In this document: piece by piece, positions 1 through 6,158 of the stretch | Position numbering within the stretch: the first letter of the stretch is position 1 | Layout: the number at the start of each line of letters is the position of its first letter | Source: Verrucomicrobiaceae bacterium | GTDB taxonomy: Bacteria > Verrucomicrobiota > Verrucomicrobiia > Verrucomicrobiales > Akkermansiaceae | Reading direction: 5' to 3' | DNA length: 12,685 bases | Assembly: GCA_027483005.1 (NCBI GenBank) | Contig: JAIXVN010000410.1 | Coordinates: forward strand, 1 to 12,685 | The notes under the pieces: generated by a model | What the model saw: only the letters and a program-made list of their open reading frames with translations | Database searches by the model: none | What the model was told of the DNA's origin: nothing | Program-made: the position numbers and the translations under genes

Positions 1-315
1 TGAAGCATTCAGCTCCTTTCCCGGCAGAATCCCCCCCCAGCCGGTCGACTGCTCCCCTCCATCCAGGAGGGGAGCCAGTCCCCGGGGCTTGGGTGGGGAA
101 GAAGGTTGGAGTGCCGACACGGAATCCCGGGCGGAGGCGGGTCTTCTTCCCAATGATCAGGGGCAAGGGTTTTGATCTCAGAAGAAGGGGATCAATCCAT
201 GAGATCCGGCACGTGGAGCAGGATGCCTCGGCGATTCCTGGTGACTACCCCCCATTCGCTCCGGATTTCAACCCAAGCTTCGTTGTTGGTTAAACTCTTG
301 AACAATCAATAAAAC
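1..315. other. Left-edge region without a supported gene
   Basis: No reading frame here resembles a known family. It contains a run of eight C at 31-38, a strong hairpin at 51-75 (listed separately) and a 9-bp inverted repeat, GGGAAGAAG at 96-104 against CTTCTTCCC at 143-151. Short open frames exist on both strands: 93-293 (+, GTG start), 199-312 (+, 37 codons, ending 3 bp before the pentapeptide ATG) and a ~34-codon minus-strand frame between about 195 and 310. None has a ribosome binding site or recognisable motif. The last 35 bases before 316 are AT-rich and probably carry the promoter and leader of the pentapeptide gene, but I cannot place -10 and -35 boxes with confidence. Confidence 0.5.
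51..75. other. Perfect 10-bp GC-rich hairpin
   Basis: GCTCCCCTCC (51-60) pairs perfectly with GGAGGGGAGC (66-75) around the 5-nt loop ATCCA. ACT at 48-50 and AGT at 77-79 can extend the stem past a one-base bulge. No T-run follows on the plus strand, so it is not a canonical intrinsic terminator in that direction. It could be the end of an upstream transcript, a processing signal or a dispersed repeat unit. Confidence 0.7.
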
Positions 316-1008
316 ATGAATGCAGAACATTTGCTGAATTCCTACAACAATGGAGAACGTGATTTTACTGGTGCCAAACTGAGTGGCGCCAAGCTAGGTG
401 GTACCCATCTGAGAGATATCAATTTGAACCGTGCGGACTTGAGAAAAGCCGACCTCAGCAAATCCGACCTCAGTAAATCCGACCTCAGTAAATCCGACCT
501 CAGCAAAGTCAACTTGAGCCGGGCCCGCCTGAATCAGGTCAACCTGAATGGCGCCGATCTGAGCAATGCCGATCTGAGGGATGCCAGTCTGAACGGCGCC
601 AATCTGAATGGTGCCAACCTGCATGGTGCTGACCTGAGCGATTCCGACCTGCGAGGTGCCCGCTTGAGTGTTGCCGACCTGAGCGGTGCCTTCATGAGCC
701 GTTCCGACCTAAGCGATGTCTTGCTGTTCTATTCCAATCTGGACGGTGCCCACCTGAATCATGCCAACCTGAATGGTGCCTACCTGAATCATGCCAATCT
801 GAGTCAGGCCCGTCTGAGTGGCGCCGACCTGAGCGTCGCCCACCTGGTCGGTGCCAACCTGAGCGGTTCAGACCTGAGCCATGCCTGCCTGCGAGGTGCT
901 GACCTGTGCGGTGCCAATCTGACCGGAGCCAATCTGACCGGAGCCAATTTGACCGGTGCCAATCTGAGTGGTTCCGACCGATCAAGGCCTCCCTCTTTGT
1001 TGGGGTGA
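316..1008 (+). CDS. Pentapeptide-repeat protein, 41 tandem units
   Basis: This 230-residue protein is a nearly pure pentapeptide-repeat (A(D/N)LXX) solenoid. A short N-cap, residues 1-16 ending NGERD, is followed by central hydrophobic residues at every fifth position from F17 to L217, which makes 41 units without a break. All centres are L except F17 and M127, and the only atypical unit is around L137. Such repeats fold into a right-handed quadrilateral beta-helix, here about ten coils. There is no signal peptide or membrane segment, so it should be cytoplasmic. Known relatives include DNA-mimicking gyrase protectors (Qnr/MfpA) and many proteins of unknown role; nothing here selects among them. 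The periodicity stops abruptly after ANLSGSD, leaving the tail SRPPSLLG with no obvious C-cap, so the 3' end may be truncated. Codon use is more AT-rich than that of its neighbours, which suggests acquisition. The ATG is preceded by an A-rich leader with no Shine-Dalgarno. Confidence 0.93.
   Translation: MNAEHLLNSYNNGERDFTGAKLSGAKLGGTHLRDINLNRADLRKADLSKSDLSKSDLSKSDLSKVNLSRARLNQVNLNGADLSNADLRDASLNGANLNGANLHGADLSDSDLRGARLSVADLSGAFMSRSDLSDVLLFYSNLDGAHLNHANLNGAYLNHANLSQARLSGADLSVAHLVGANLSGSDLSHACLRGADLCGANLTGANLTGANLTGANLSGSDRSRPPSLLG
451..510 (+). repeat. 15-bp tandem repeat inside the pentapeptide gene (4 units)
   Basis: There are four consecutive 15-bp units of the form GACCTCAGYAAATCC at 451-465, 466-480, 481-495 and 496-510. 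The second and third are identical, the first differs at one base, and the last ends in AAAGTC. Each encodes one pentapeptide (DLSKS type). The DNA-level identity points to recent slippage or unequal exchange that preserves the reading frame. Confidence 0.9.
916..960 (+). repeat. 15-bp tandem repeat inside the pentapeptide gene (3 units)
   Basis: Three consecutive units of AATCTGACCGGAGCC lie at 916-930, 931-945 and 946-960. The first two are identical and the third has two changes. Each encodes NLTGA. This is a second, independent array of near-identical pentapeptide codon blocks near the 3' end of the gene. Confidence 0.9.
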
Positions 1009-1240
1009 GTCATCTGGCTGGGGGCTGACACCTGGTCCTTCTTCGGCCCTCCGGCTCTCTGCAGGCTTACCGGTCAGGTCGTCGCGGAAAGAGAGGGGAA
1101 GGGTTGCCAGCCCGAGGGAACCCAACCTCCGGACCAGGCCCGCGACGGCTGATGAGGTCAAGACCGGGAAGCGGATGCCATCCCCTTCCGGGTCGTTGAG
1201 ATGTCTCCCAAACATCTATTGGGAAACTCTCCTCACTTCC
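1009..1240. other. Gene-free spacer between the pentapeptide gene and the permease
   Basis: This stretch separates two converging genes. The only longer frame is a minus-strand ATG frame at 1215-982 (77 codons, rich in Arg, Pro and Ser) that starts 25 bp after the permease stop and overlaps the 3' end of the pentapeptide gene. I see no family motif or ribosome binding site, so I do not call it. A weak stem, TCCCAA (1206-1211) with TTGGGA (1219-1224), sits just downstream of the permease on the minus strand but lacks a T-run. Confidence 0.5.
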
Positions 1241-2143
1241 TCAACTGCGTCTTCGTCTCCAAGCGGGGATGGCGGCATGCAGGACGTTGGCAATGACGAT
1301 GGTCAGGGTGCCGACGTAGAATCCGGCGTGGAGTTGCTTGTGCTCGCCGAAGATCAGGGCGGCGGCGGCGATGCCCCAGACGGGCTCGAAGTTGATGGCG
1401 AGATTGCTGGTGAAGGCGCTCAGGTGTCGCAGCAGGTGGATGTGGAAGGCATGGGCGAACACGGTGCAGACAAAGGCGAGGATGAGCAGCCAGAGCCAGT
1501 CAAGGCCTCTCAGTTCCAACAGCGTGGCATAGGCCTTGGCGGGATCGTTCATTTCTCCGATCAGCAGAGGCAGCAGAAGGAGGAGGGTGAGGCAGGCGCC
1601 TATCATCTCCCACGCCACCATGGCCATCGGTCCGAGCTCGTTCTCGCCATTGACGATCTTCCGGTTCAGCACCGGAAACACCGCCGCGAGGAAGGCGCTG
1701 AGCAGGGCAAGGCCAAGTCCGACCCAATGCCCGCGCTCGAAGCCCGCGATCAAGGCCAGTCCGGAGAGCACCAGCAGGCCAAGCGCGACCTCCAGCCCGC
1801 GGATCGGTCGCTTTTCCAGGAGCGGTGCGGTGAAGGCGGTGAAGAGGGAGATCGTCGCCAGACCGGTGAGCGCGATCGAGATGTTGGCCACCTTGATCGC
1901 GCCGAAGAGGCAGACCCAATGGAGTCCGACAATTCCCCCGATGCCCAGCAGGCCAAACATCTGGCCTCGCGAAACACGGGCCGAGCGACGTTGGAAGCAC
2001 CCCACCATCACCGCCGCCCCGAGGGCCGCGAGCAGAGTCCGCCAGATGATGGTGGCGGTGGCGGAAAGACTGATCAGCCTGCCGAGGATCGTCGTCGAGG
2101 CGAAGACGATGACGAGCAGGTGAAGCTGATAGAGCGGGCGCAA
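1241..2143 (-). CDS. EamA/DMT-family membrane permease
   Basis: This 300-residue protein belongs to the drug/metabolite transporter superfamily. About ten hydrophobic segments form two EamA halves, roughly residues 4-134 and 139-290. The N-terminal stretch LHLLVIVFASTTILGRLI and the following IIWRTLLAA match the first two helices of this family, and the late motif NFEPVWGIAAAALIFGE matches the conserved helix-9 region. The C-terminus AWRRRRS is strongly basic and expected to be cytoplasmic. The start is TTG: an in-frame stop lies 27 nt upstream, and the family-typical first helix begins only a few residues in, so a later start would delete it. The gene lies 93 bp downstream of lysA on the same strand. 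Family members export amino acids or metabolites, so export of lysine or a related product is possible, but that is inference from position only. Confidence 0.88.
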   Translation of the reverse strand: MRPLYQLHLLVIVFASTTILGRLISLSATATIIWRTLLAALGAAVMVGCFQRRSARVSRGQMFGLLGIGGIVGLHWVCLFGAIKVANISIALTGLATISLFTAFTAPLLEKRPIRGLEVALGLLVLSGLALIAGFERGHWVGLGLALLSAFLAAVFPVLNRKIVNGENELGPMAMVAWEMIGACLTLLLLLPLLIGEMNDPAKAYATLLELRGLDWLWLLILAFVCTVFAHAFHIHLLRHLSAFTSNLAINFEPVWGIAAAALIFGEHKQLHAGFYVGTLTIVIANVLHAAIPAWRRRRS

Positions 2144-2236
2144 GGGGGGAAGGGGAGTGGTCAGGGTTCAGGGGCTGGGGTCAGGAAGAGAATCCCTTCA
2201 CTGGCCCCTCTCGGGTACCGGCCACTGGCCCGTTCT
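2144..2236. other. lysA-permease spacer with degenerate short repeats
   Basis: The 93-bp gap on the minus-strand run holds three TCAGG(G)-type blocks on the plus strand (about 2160-2185) and two copies of the 9-mer CACTGGCCC (one near 2195-2205, one near 2223-2231). I see no hairpin with a T-run, so read-through from lysA to the permease is possible. Confidence 0.4.
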
Positions 2237-3523
2237 TCAAAGCTCACCGGCGATGAGATCCTCCAAAGTCTGGCGCGTGCGGATGACTTTCGACTCCGCG
2301 CCATCCACCAGGATCTCCGCGGGGAGCGGGCGTGAGTTGTAGTTCGAGGCCATGACGAAGCCATAGGCGCCGGCGGACATCAGCGCGACGACCTCACCCG
2401 GCTGGAAGTCGGGAAGCTCGCGGTTCTGGCAAAAGAAGTCGCCGCTTTCGCAAATGGGTCCGACGACATCGACGAGCACGCGTTCGGTTCCCGGCTGCTT
2501 GAGCGGGACGATTTCATGATGGCCTTCGTAAAGTGCCGGGCGGATGAGGTCGTTCATGCCGGCGTCGACGATCTTGAAGGTCTTGGCCGTGCCCTTCTTT
2601 TCGTAGAGGCAGCGGGTGAGGAGGACACCGGCGTTGCCAACGATGTAGCGGCCGGGTTCGAGCAGGATCTTGAGGCCGAGATCCTTGAGGCGGGGAACGA
2701 TTTCCGCGCCGTAGAGTTCGGTGGTCAAGGGGCGCTCCTCATCGCTTTTCGCGTCCCACCAGTCGGGCGAGCCGGATTCGAGCGAGTCATGATAAACGAT
2801 CCCGATGCCGCCGCCGATCGACCAGAACTCGATGCCGTGCTTCCCCTTCAGGGTTTCGACGAGAGGCTTCACTTTTTCGACCGCCTCGACGAAGGGCTTC
2901 ACCGAGGTGAGCTGCGAGCCGATGTGCATTTGCAAACCGCGGAGCTTGATGTTCGGCAGGTCGCGTGAGGCGCGGTCGTAGAGGGCCTCGATCGCACCGA
3001 AGTCCACGCCGAACTTGTTCTCGGATTTTCCGGTGGAGATGTACTTGTGGGTGTGGGCATCGACGTTCGGATTCACTCGCACGGCGGCGGGGGCGATGAG
3101 GCCGAGCTCACCGGCGACCTGGTTGAGATACACCAGCTCTTCCTCGCTCTCGACGTTGAAGGAGTAGATGCCCTGCTGGAGGGCGTATTCGATTTCGGCG
3201 CGGGTCTTGCCGACGCCGGCGAAGGTGCAGTGGGCGGGATTTCCACCGGCCTTGATCACGCGGAACAGCTCGCCACCGGAAACGATGTCAAAGCCCGCGC
3301 CCTCGGCGGCCAGAAGGCGTAGCACCGAGAGATTCGAGTTCGCCTTCACGGCAAACGCGATTTCATGGTCGACACCGGCAAGTGCGGCATCGAGGCGGCG
3401 GAAGTGATTGCGCAGGGTGCCTGCCGAGTAGACGTAGAGCGGTGTGCCGTGGGTTTCCGCGAGGGAAAGGAGGTCGACGTTTTCGCAGAGGAGCGAGCCG
3501 TTTTGGTAGGAAAAGCCGTGCAT
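2237..3523 (-). CDS. lysA: Diaminopimelate decarboxylase
   Basis: This enzyme catalyses the last step of lysine biosynthesis, the PLP-dependent decarboxylation of meso-diaminopimelate to L-lysine, in the cytoplasm. From the ATG at 3523 it is 428 residues, normal for the family. Visible motifs in order are YVYSAGTLR (30-38), the PLP-lysine site FAVKAN with K60, the FDIVSGGEL segment, the glycine-rich phosphate-binding SIGGGIGIVY, the EPGRYIVGNAG motif, CESGDFF with the substrate-binding cysteine, and GAYGFVMASNYNSRPLP near the end. An in-frame TTG at 3559 would add 12 residues (APASPRLNLPP type), but the ATG fits the family N-terminus better. The gene follows the PP2C gene by 56 bp and precedes the permease, all on the same strand, so co-transcription is plausible. 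No Shine-Dalgarno is visible; the start context is CCCGCCCATG. Confidence 0.96.
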   Translation of the reverse strand: MHGFSYQNGSLLCENVDLLSLAETHGTPLYVYSAGTLRNHFRRLDAALAGVDHEIAFAVKANSNLSVLRLLAAEGAGFDIVSGGELFRVIKAGGNPAHCTFAGVGKTRAEIEYALQQGIYSFNVESEEELVYLNQVAGELGLIAPAAVRVNPNVDAHTHKYISTGKSENKFGVDFGAIEALYDRASRDLPNIKLRGLQMHIGSQLTSVKPFVEAVEKVKPLVETLKGKHGIEFWSIGGGIGIVYHDSLESGSPDWWDAKSDEERPLTTELYGAEIVPRLKDLGLKILLEPGRYIVGNAGVLLTRCLYEKKGTAKTFKIVDAGMNDLIRPALYEGHHEIVPLKQPGTERVLVDVVGPICESGDFFCQNRELPDFQPGEVVALMSAGAYGFVMASNYNSRPLPAEILVDGAESKVIRTRQTLEDLIAGEL

Positions 3524-3579
3524 GGGCGGGAGATTCAAACGCGGAGAGGCCGGTGCCAAGCGTCAAAATCCGGAGCGCT

Positions 3580-4386
3580 TCAGAGCACCTCGATCAGCAA
3601 GGCGGTGGTGTTGTCGCGACCGGAGTCCGCGACGGCTTCGAGGACGAGCCGTGAGGCATCGAGCGCCCCCCGGGCGAGCTCCGCCATTCTCCGGTCCCAC
3701 AGGCCATCGACCAGCCCGTCCGAGCAGATCAGGAAACGGTCACCCGGCTGGCAATTCACCCGGCCGATGTGGGGATCGACGGATTTCTGTCCCGCGCCGA
3801 GGGCCTGGGTCAAGGCGTGCCGCTGCGGGTGGTTGCGGGCCTCGCGCTCGTTGATCTTTCCGTTTCGAAAAAGCCAGCCGACGTGGGAGTGGTCGTGGCT
3901 GACCTGCACGGAGGGGCCGTCCTTCGGCAGGTAGTAGATCCGGCTGTCGCCCACATGGCTGAAGCACATCCATCCCGGCATGAACCAGCAGAGGCTGAGT
4001 GTGGCCCCCATGCCCCGGCACTCGTCGTAGTAGCGGCCCAGATCGGTGATCGAGCCATGGATCCGCTCGAAAAGCTCGCGCAGCACGTCGTCGAACCCGG
4101 CTTCCAGCCTCTGGGCAGCCATCCCGTAGCTCTTGGGCAGCAGTTGGGTGATTTTTTCCACGGCGATCTTGCTGGCGAACTCGCCGGATTTCGCCCCGCC
4201 CATGCCGTCGCTCACCGCGAAGACGAAATCCCCCGATTCCAAGCTGCCCTCGCCGATTTTTCCGAGGTATCTCACGTCACGGGCATCGAAATTCAGGGCC
4301 AGGAAAGCGTCCTCATTGTTGGCGCGGAAGCGGCCCGGATGGGTCATGCCGGACCATTGAAGGGAAGAGGGAGGAGGGACTTCCAT
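3580..4386 (-). CDS. PP2C-family protein serine/threonine phosphatase
   Basis: This 268-residue protein is a metal-dependent PPM/PP2C phosphatase that removes phosphate from Ser/Thr residues. Counting from the ATG at 4386, the family motifs are all present: GRFRANNEDAF (R21, E25, D26), SDGMGG with metal-binding D60, RGMGATL, HVGDSRIYYL, the HDHS and ALTQALG stretches, CSDGLVDGL, and the final GRDNTTALLIEVL. It is a catalytic domain only, with no membrane segment, so it should be a soluble cytoplasmic enzyme. An in-frame TTG at 4428 would add 14 residues; I prefer the ATG because upstream sequence is not family-like. It is the first gene of a minus-strand run (PP2C, lysA, permease) and divergent from glnA. 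A TAGAAT -10-like box on the minus strand at 4449-4444 could serve it, but no good -35 is present. The partner kinase is not adjacent. Confidence 0.94.
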   Translation of the reverse strand: MEVPPPSSLQWSGMTHPGRFRANNEDAFLALNFDARDVRYLGKIGEGSLESGDFVFAVSDGMGGAKSGEFASKIAVEKITQLLPKSYGMAAQRLEAGFDDVLRELFERIHGSITDLGRYYDECRGMGATLSLCWFMPGWMCFSHVGDSRIYYLPKDGPSVQVSHDHSHVGWLFRNGKINEREARNHPQRHALTQALGAGQKSVDPHIGRVNCQPGDRFLICSDGLVDGLWDRRMAELARGALDASRLVLEAVADSGRDNTTALLIEVL

Positions 4387-4400
4387 GGGCGAGTTCTGGA

Positions 4401-4424
4401 GGCTGGCGGGCCAACCCCGCAGCC
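4401..4424. promoter_or_regulatory. Imperfect palindrome upstream of the glnA sigma-54 promoter
   Basis: GGCT and CGGG in the left arm pair with CCCG and AGCC in the right arm around a CCAA-type centre. The element lies about 60-85 bp upstream of the predicted glnA start and just upstream of the PP2C ATG. It could bind an enhancer protein for the sigma-54 promoter or a regulator of the phosphatase run. It does not match the enterobacterial NtrC consensus closely. Confidence 0.2.
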
Positions 4425-4456
4425 GCAAACGGAAAAAATGAGGATTCTATTGCCGG

Positions 4457-4473
4457 TTGGCTCGCCAATTGCT
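4457..4473 (+). promoter_or_regulatory. Sigma-54 (RpoN) promoter of glnA
   Basis: TTGGCTCGCCAATTGCT matches the -24/-12 consensus TTGGCACG-N4-TTGC(A/T) at all but one position. The invariant GG (4459-4460) and GC (4471-4472) are exactly 10 nt apart, the strict spacing required by RpoN. Transcription would start near 4484, giving an ~80-nt leader before the glnA ATG. Sigma-54 control of glutamine synthetase by nitrogen status is well known (E. coli glnAp2 has the same TTGGCAC start). A bacterial enhancer-binding protein would be required; none is encoded in the window. Confidence 0.75.
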
Positions 4474-4565
4474 TTTTACTGCCCGTGGGCGCAGCTCTCG
4501 ACTTCGGTCGGACGTGCCCGCAAACCATCCGTTACCACCGCTAGCAAAACACAACCACCACTACG

Positions 4566-5582
4566 ATGCCCAAGTTCAAATTGGAGTATATCTGGCTCGA
4601 CGGCTACACCCCCGTCCCGAACCTCCGCGGCAAGACTCAGATCAAAGAGTTCGATTCCTTCCCAACCCTCGAACAGCTTCCGAACTGGGGATTTGACGGT
4701 TCCTCCACCCAGCAGGCCGAGGGCCGGAGCTCCGACTGCGTGCTCAAGCCAGTCGCCATCTATCCTGACAGCACCCGTACCAACGGAGCGATCGTAATGT
4801 GCGAAGTCATGATGCCGGACGGCGTCACTCCGCATCCATCCAACGCCCGCGCCACCATTCTCGACGATCCTGGTGCGTGGTTCGGATTCGAGCAGGAGTA
4901 TTTCCTCTACGAAAACGGCCGCCCGCTTGGTTTCCCGAAGGACGGCTATCCTGCCCCACAGGGCCCCTACTACTGCGGTGCAGGTTACTCCGCCGTGGGC
5001 GATGTGGCCCGCCAGATCGTCGAGGAGCACCTCGATCTCTGTCTCGACGCCGGCATCAACCACGAAGGCATCAATGCCGAAGTGGCGAAGGGCCAATGGG
5101 AATTCCAGATCTTCGGCAAGGGCTCCAAGAAGTGCGCCGACGAAGTCTGGGTCGCCCGCTACATCCTGATGCGCCTCTGCGAATCCTACGGCCTCGACGT
5201 CGAGTTCCACTGCAAGCCGATCAAGGGCGACTGGAACGGCTCCGGCATGCACTGCAACTTCTCCACCACCTACATGCGCGAAACCGGCGGCAAGGAGTAC
5301 TTTGAAGCGCTCATGGCCCAGTTCGAAAAGAACGTCAACGAGCACATCGCCGTTTACGGTCCGGACAACCACCTGCGCCTCACCGGTCTCCACGAGACCC
5401 AGGCGATCGACAAGTTCTCCTACGGCATCGCCGACCGTGGCGCATCCATCCGCGTCCCGCACAGCTTTGCCAACAACGGCTACAAGGGCTACCTCGAAGA
5501 CCGCCGTCCGAACTCGCAGGGCGATCCCTACCAGATCGCCAGCCGCGTGCTCAAGACGATCTCCGAAGTCCCGACTCCCTGA
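4566..5582 (+). CDS. glnA: Type II (eukaryote-like) glutamine synthetase
   Basis: This enzyme joins ammonia to glutamate with ATP to give glutamine, the central ammonium-assimilation step. At 338 residues it is of the short, decameric GSII class, unlike the ~470-residue GSI. Visible class motifs are NWGFDGSSTQQAEG near the N-terminus, WFGFEQEYFL with metal ligands E109 and E111, NAEVAKGQWEFQIF (from N170), the DWNGSGMH motif with H229, HLRLTGLHET with R271, and DRGASIRVP (from D290), followed by KGYLEDRRP. GSII lacks the GSI adenylylation loop, so control should be mainly transcriptional, in line with the sigma-54 promoter at 4457-4473. The ATG follows an A/C-rich, unstructured leader without a Shine-Dalgarno. 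The gene is monocistronic: it is followed by a strong terminator and is divergent from the phosphatase run. The symbol glnA is used broadly; glnII would also be correct. Confidence 0.97.
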   Translation: MPKFKLEYIWLDGYTPVPNLRGKTQIKEFDSFPTLEQLPNWGFDGSSTQQAEGRSSDCVLKPVAIYPDSTRTNGAIVMCEVMMPDGVTPHPSNARATILDDPGAWFGFEQEYFLYENGRPLGFPKDGYPAPQGPYYCGAGYSAVGDVARQIVEEHLDLCLDAGINHEGINAEVAKGQWEFQIFGKGSKKCADEVWVARYILMRLCESYGLDVEFHCKPIKGDWNGSGMHCNFSTTYMRETGGKEYFEALMAQFEKNVNEHIAVYGPDNHLRLTGLHETQAIDKFSYGIADRGASIRVPHSFANNGYKGYLEDRRPNSQGDPYQIASRVLKTISEVPTP

Positions 5583-5626
5583 AATTCCCCGGGTCTGACA
5601 CTGCCTACCCTACTCCCTACCCCCCC

Positions 5627-5657
5627 AACGGCCGCCTTTCACGAGGCGGCCGTTTTT
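5627..5657 (+). terminator. Rho-independent terminator of glnA
   Basis: AACGGCCGCCT (5627-5637) pairs perfectly with AGGCGGCCGTT (5644-5654) around the 6-nt loop TTCACG, and a run of five T follows at 5653-5657. It lies 45 bp after the glnA stop. The A-tract/T-tract symmetry is limited, so it should act mainly on the plus strand. Confidence 0.93.
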
Positions 5658-5658
5658 C

Positions 5659-5954
5659 GTGGAGCGTGGCAGCCGATCTCCGGGTCGTCGTTCAATCAGG
5701 AGGAGTTGTTGAAGGTAGGCGCAGATCGATGGGCCGGGGTGAGTGGGCCTTCACGGTTGCGAGAAAGCACCGCCTCTGTTCCCTGCCCCTTGCTGCCCAC
5801 GAGATCGCGGGGAAGCAGTGCATCAAGAGGGATTGTGATCGCACAGTGAAGGGTTCTTCGACGAGCGTCGGGCGAAGCACTTCACCTGCAGAATCCAGCG
5901 GGATCGACGCGCAGGGATCCGGTGTTGACGAGAAGCAGGGTATTCATTGAATGA
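5659..5954. other. Gene-free region after glnA
   Basis: No reading frame here resembles a protein family. A plus-strand frame at 5666-5950 (GTG start) has arbitrary composition and I do not call it. The region contains the compound hairpin at 5846-5885 and a TTGACG -35-like hexamer at 5925-5930 without a good -10 at normal spacing. It may be the eroded body of the gene whose tail survives at 5955-6158, but no frame in it shows recognisable remnant sequence. Confidence 0.5.
5846..5885. other. Compound 40-nt hairpin
   Basis: Nested complementary arms are GTGAAG (5846-5851) with CTTCAC (5880-5885), CTTCG (5856-5860) with CGAAG (5873-5877), and CGA (5862-5864) with TCG (5868-5870), closed by a GCG loop. 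Small internal loops separate the three helices. No T-run follows on either strand, which argues against an intrinsic terminator. It resembles a structured RNA leader or a REP-like palindromic unit. Confidence 0.45.
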
Positions 5955-6158
5955 TTGCGCAGCGTCAGCCTCGATGGTCTTGCCGGCGGAGTCGGCTTCG
6001 TCGTCGAGTTGAGCGACACCCTGGCTGCCAATTCCTGGAGTGCCGCTGGCGTGAGCGAGCAAGTCCTCTCCGGCAACGGAACCACTCTGGTGGTCGAGGC
6101 CAGTCTTGCCAGCGCTAGCGGGCGACGTTTTGTAAGGCTGCGATTCTCCAGACCATGA
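5955..6158 (+). pseudogene. C-terminal remnant of a secreted-protein gene
   Basis: From 5955 to the TGA at 6156-6158 the frame encodes about 66 residues with the character of a protein C-terminus: GFVVELSDTLAANSWSAAG, then a polar stretch, then GRRFVRLRFSRP at the very end. This is the same kind of terminal module as the last ~48 residues of the downstream lyase (FQLQRAESL...W...RFYRVLVSP). The frame is closed upstream by a TGA at 5952-5954, there is no good start codon (only TTG) and no signal peptide, so the body of the gene is missing. The stop overlaps the lyase start as ATGA, the arrangement of a translationally coupled operon, so an intact upstream partner probably once existed. It could instead be expressed as a short coupling ORF. 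Confidence 0.55.

Noticed and set aside
451..510. Short direct repeats as a CRISPR-like array
   Set aside because: Units are 15 bp, contiguous without spacers, and encode pentapeptides in frame.
394..985. Minus-strand repetitive frames opposite the pentapeptide gene
   Set aside because: Their five-residue periodicity is simply the mirror of the 15-bp coding repeat on the plus strand.
1206..1224. Stem TCCCAA/TTGGGA as the permease terminator
   Set aside because: Only six pairs, and no T-run on the minus strand.
968..2335. Plus-strand open frame of 455 codons
   Set aside because: It lies antisense to the permease, whose frame has ten membrane segments and EamA motifs. The plus-strand product is a charged, low-complexity sequence with no family character.
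4476..5462. Minus-strand open frame of 328 codons
   Set aside because: It is antisense to glnA, which is unambiguous. Long antisense frames are expected at this GC content.
5666..5950. Plus-strand 94-codon frame after the glnA terminator
   Set aside because: GTG start, no ribosome binding site, mixed composition and no recognisable motif; it overlaps a strong hairpin.
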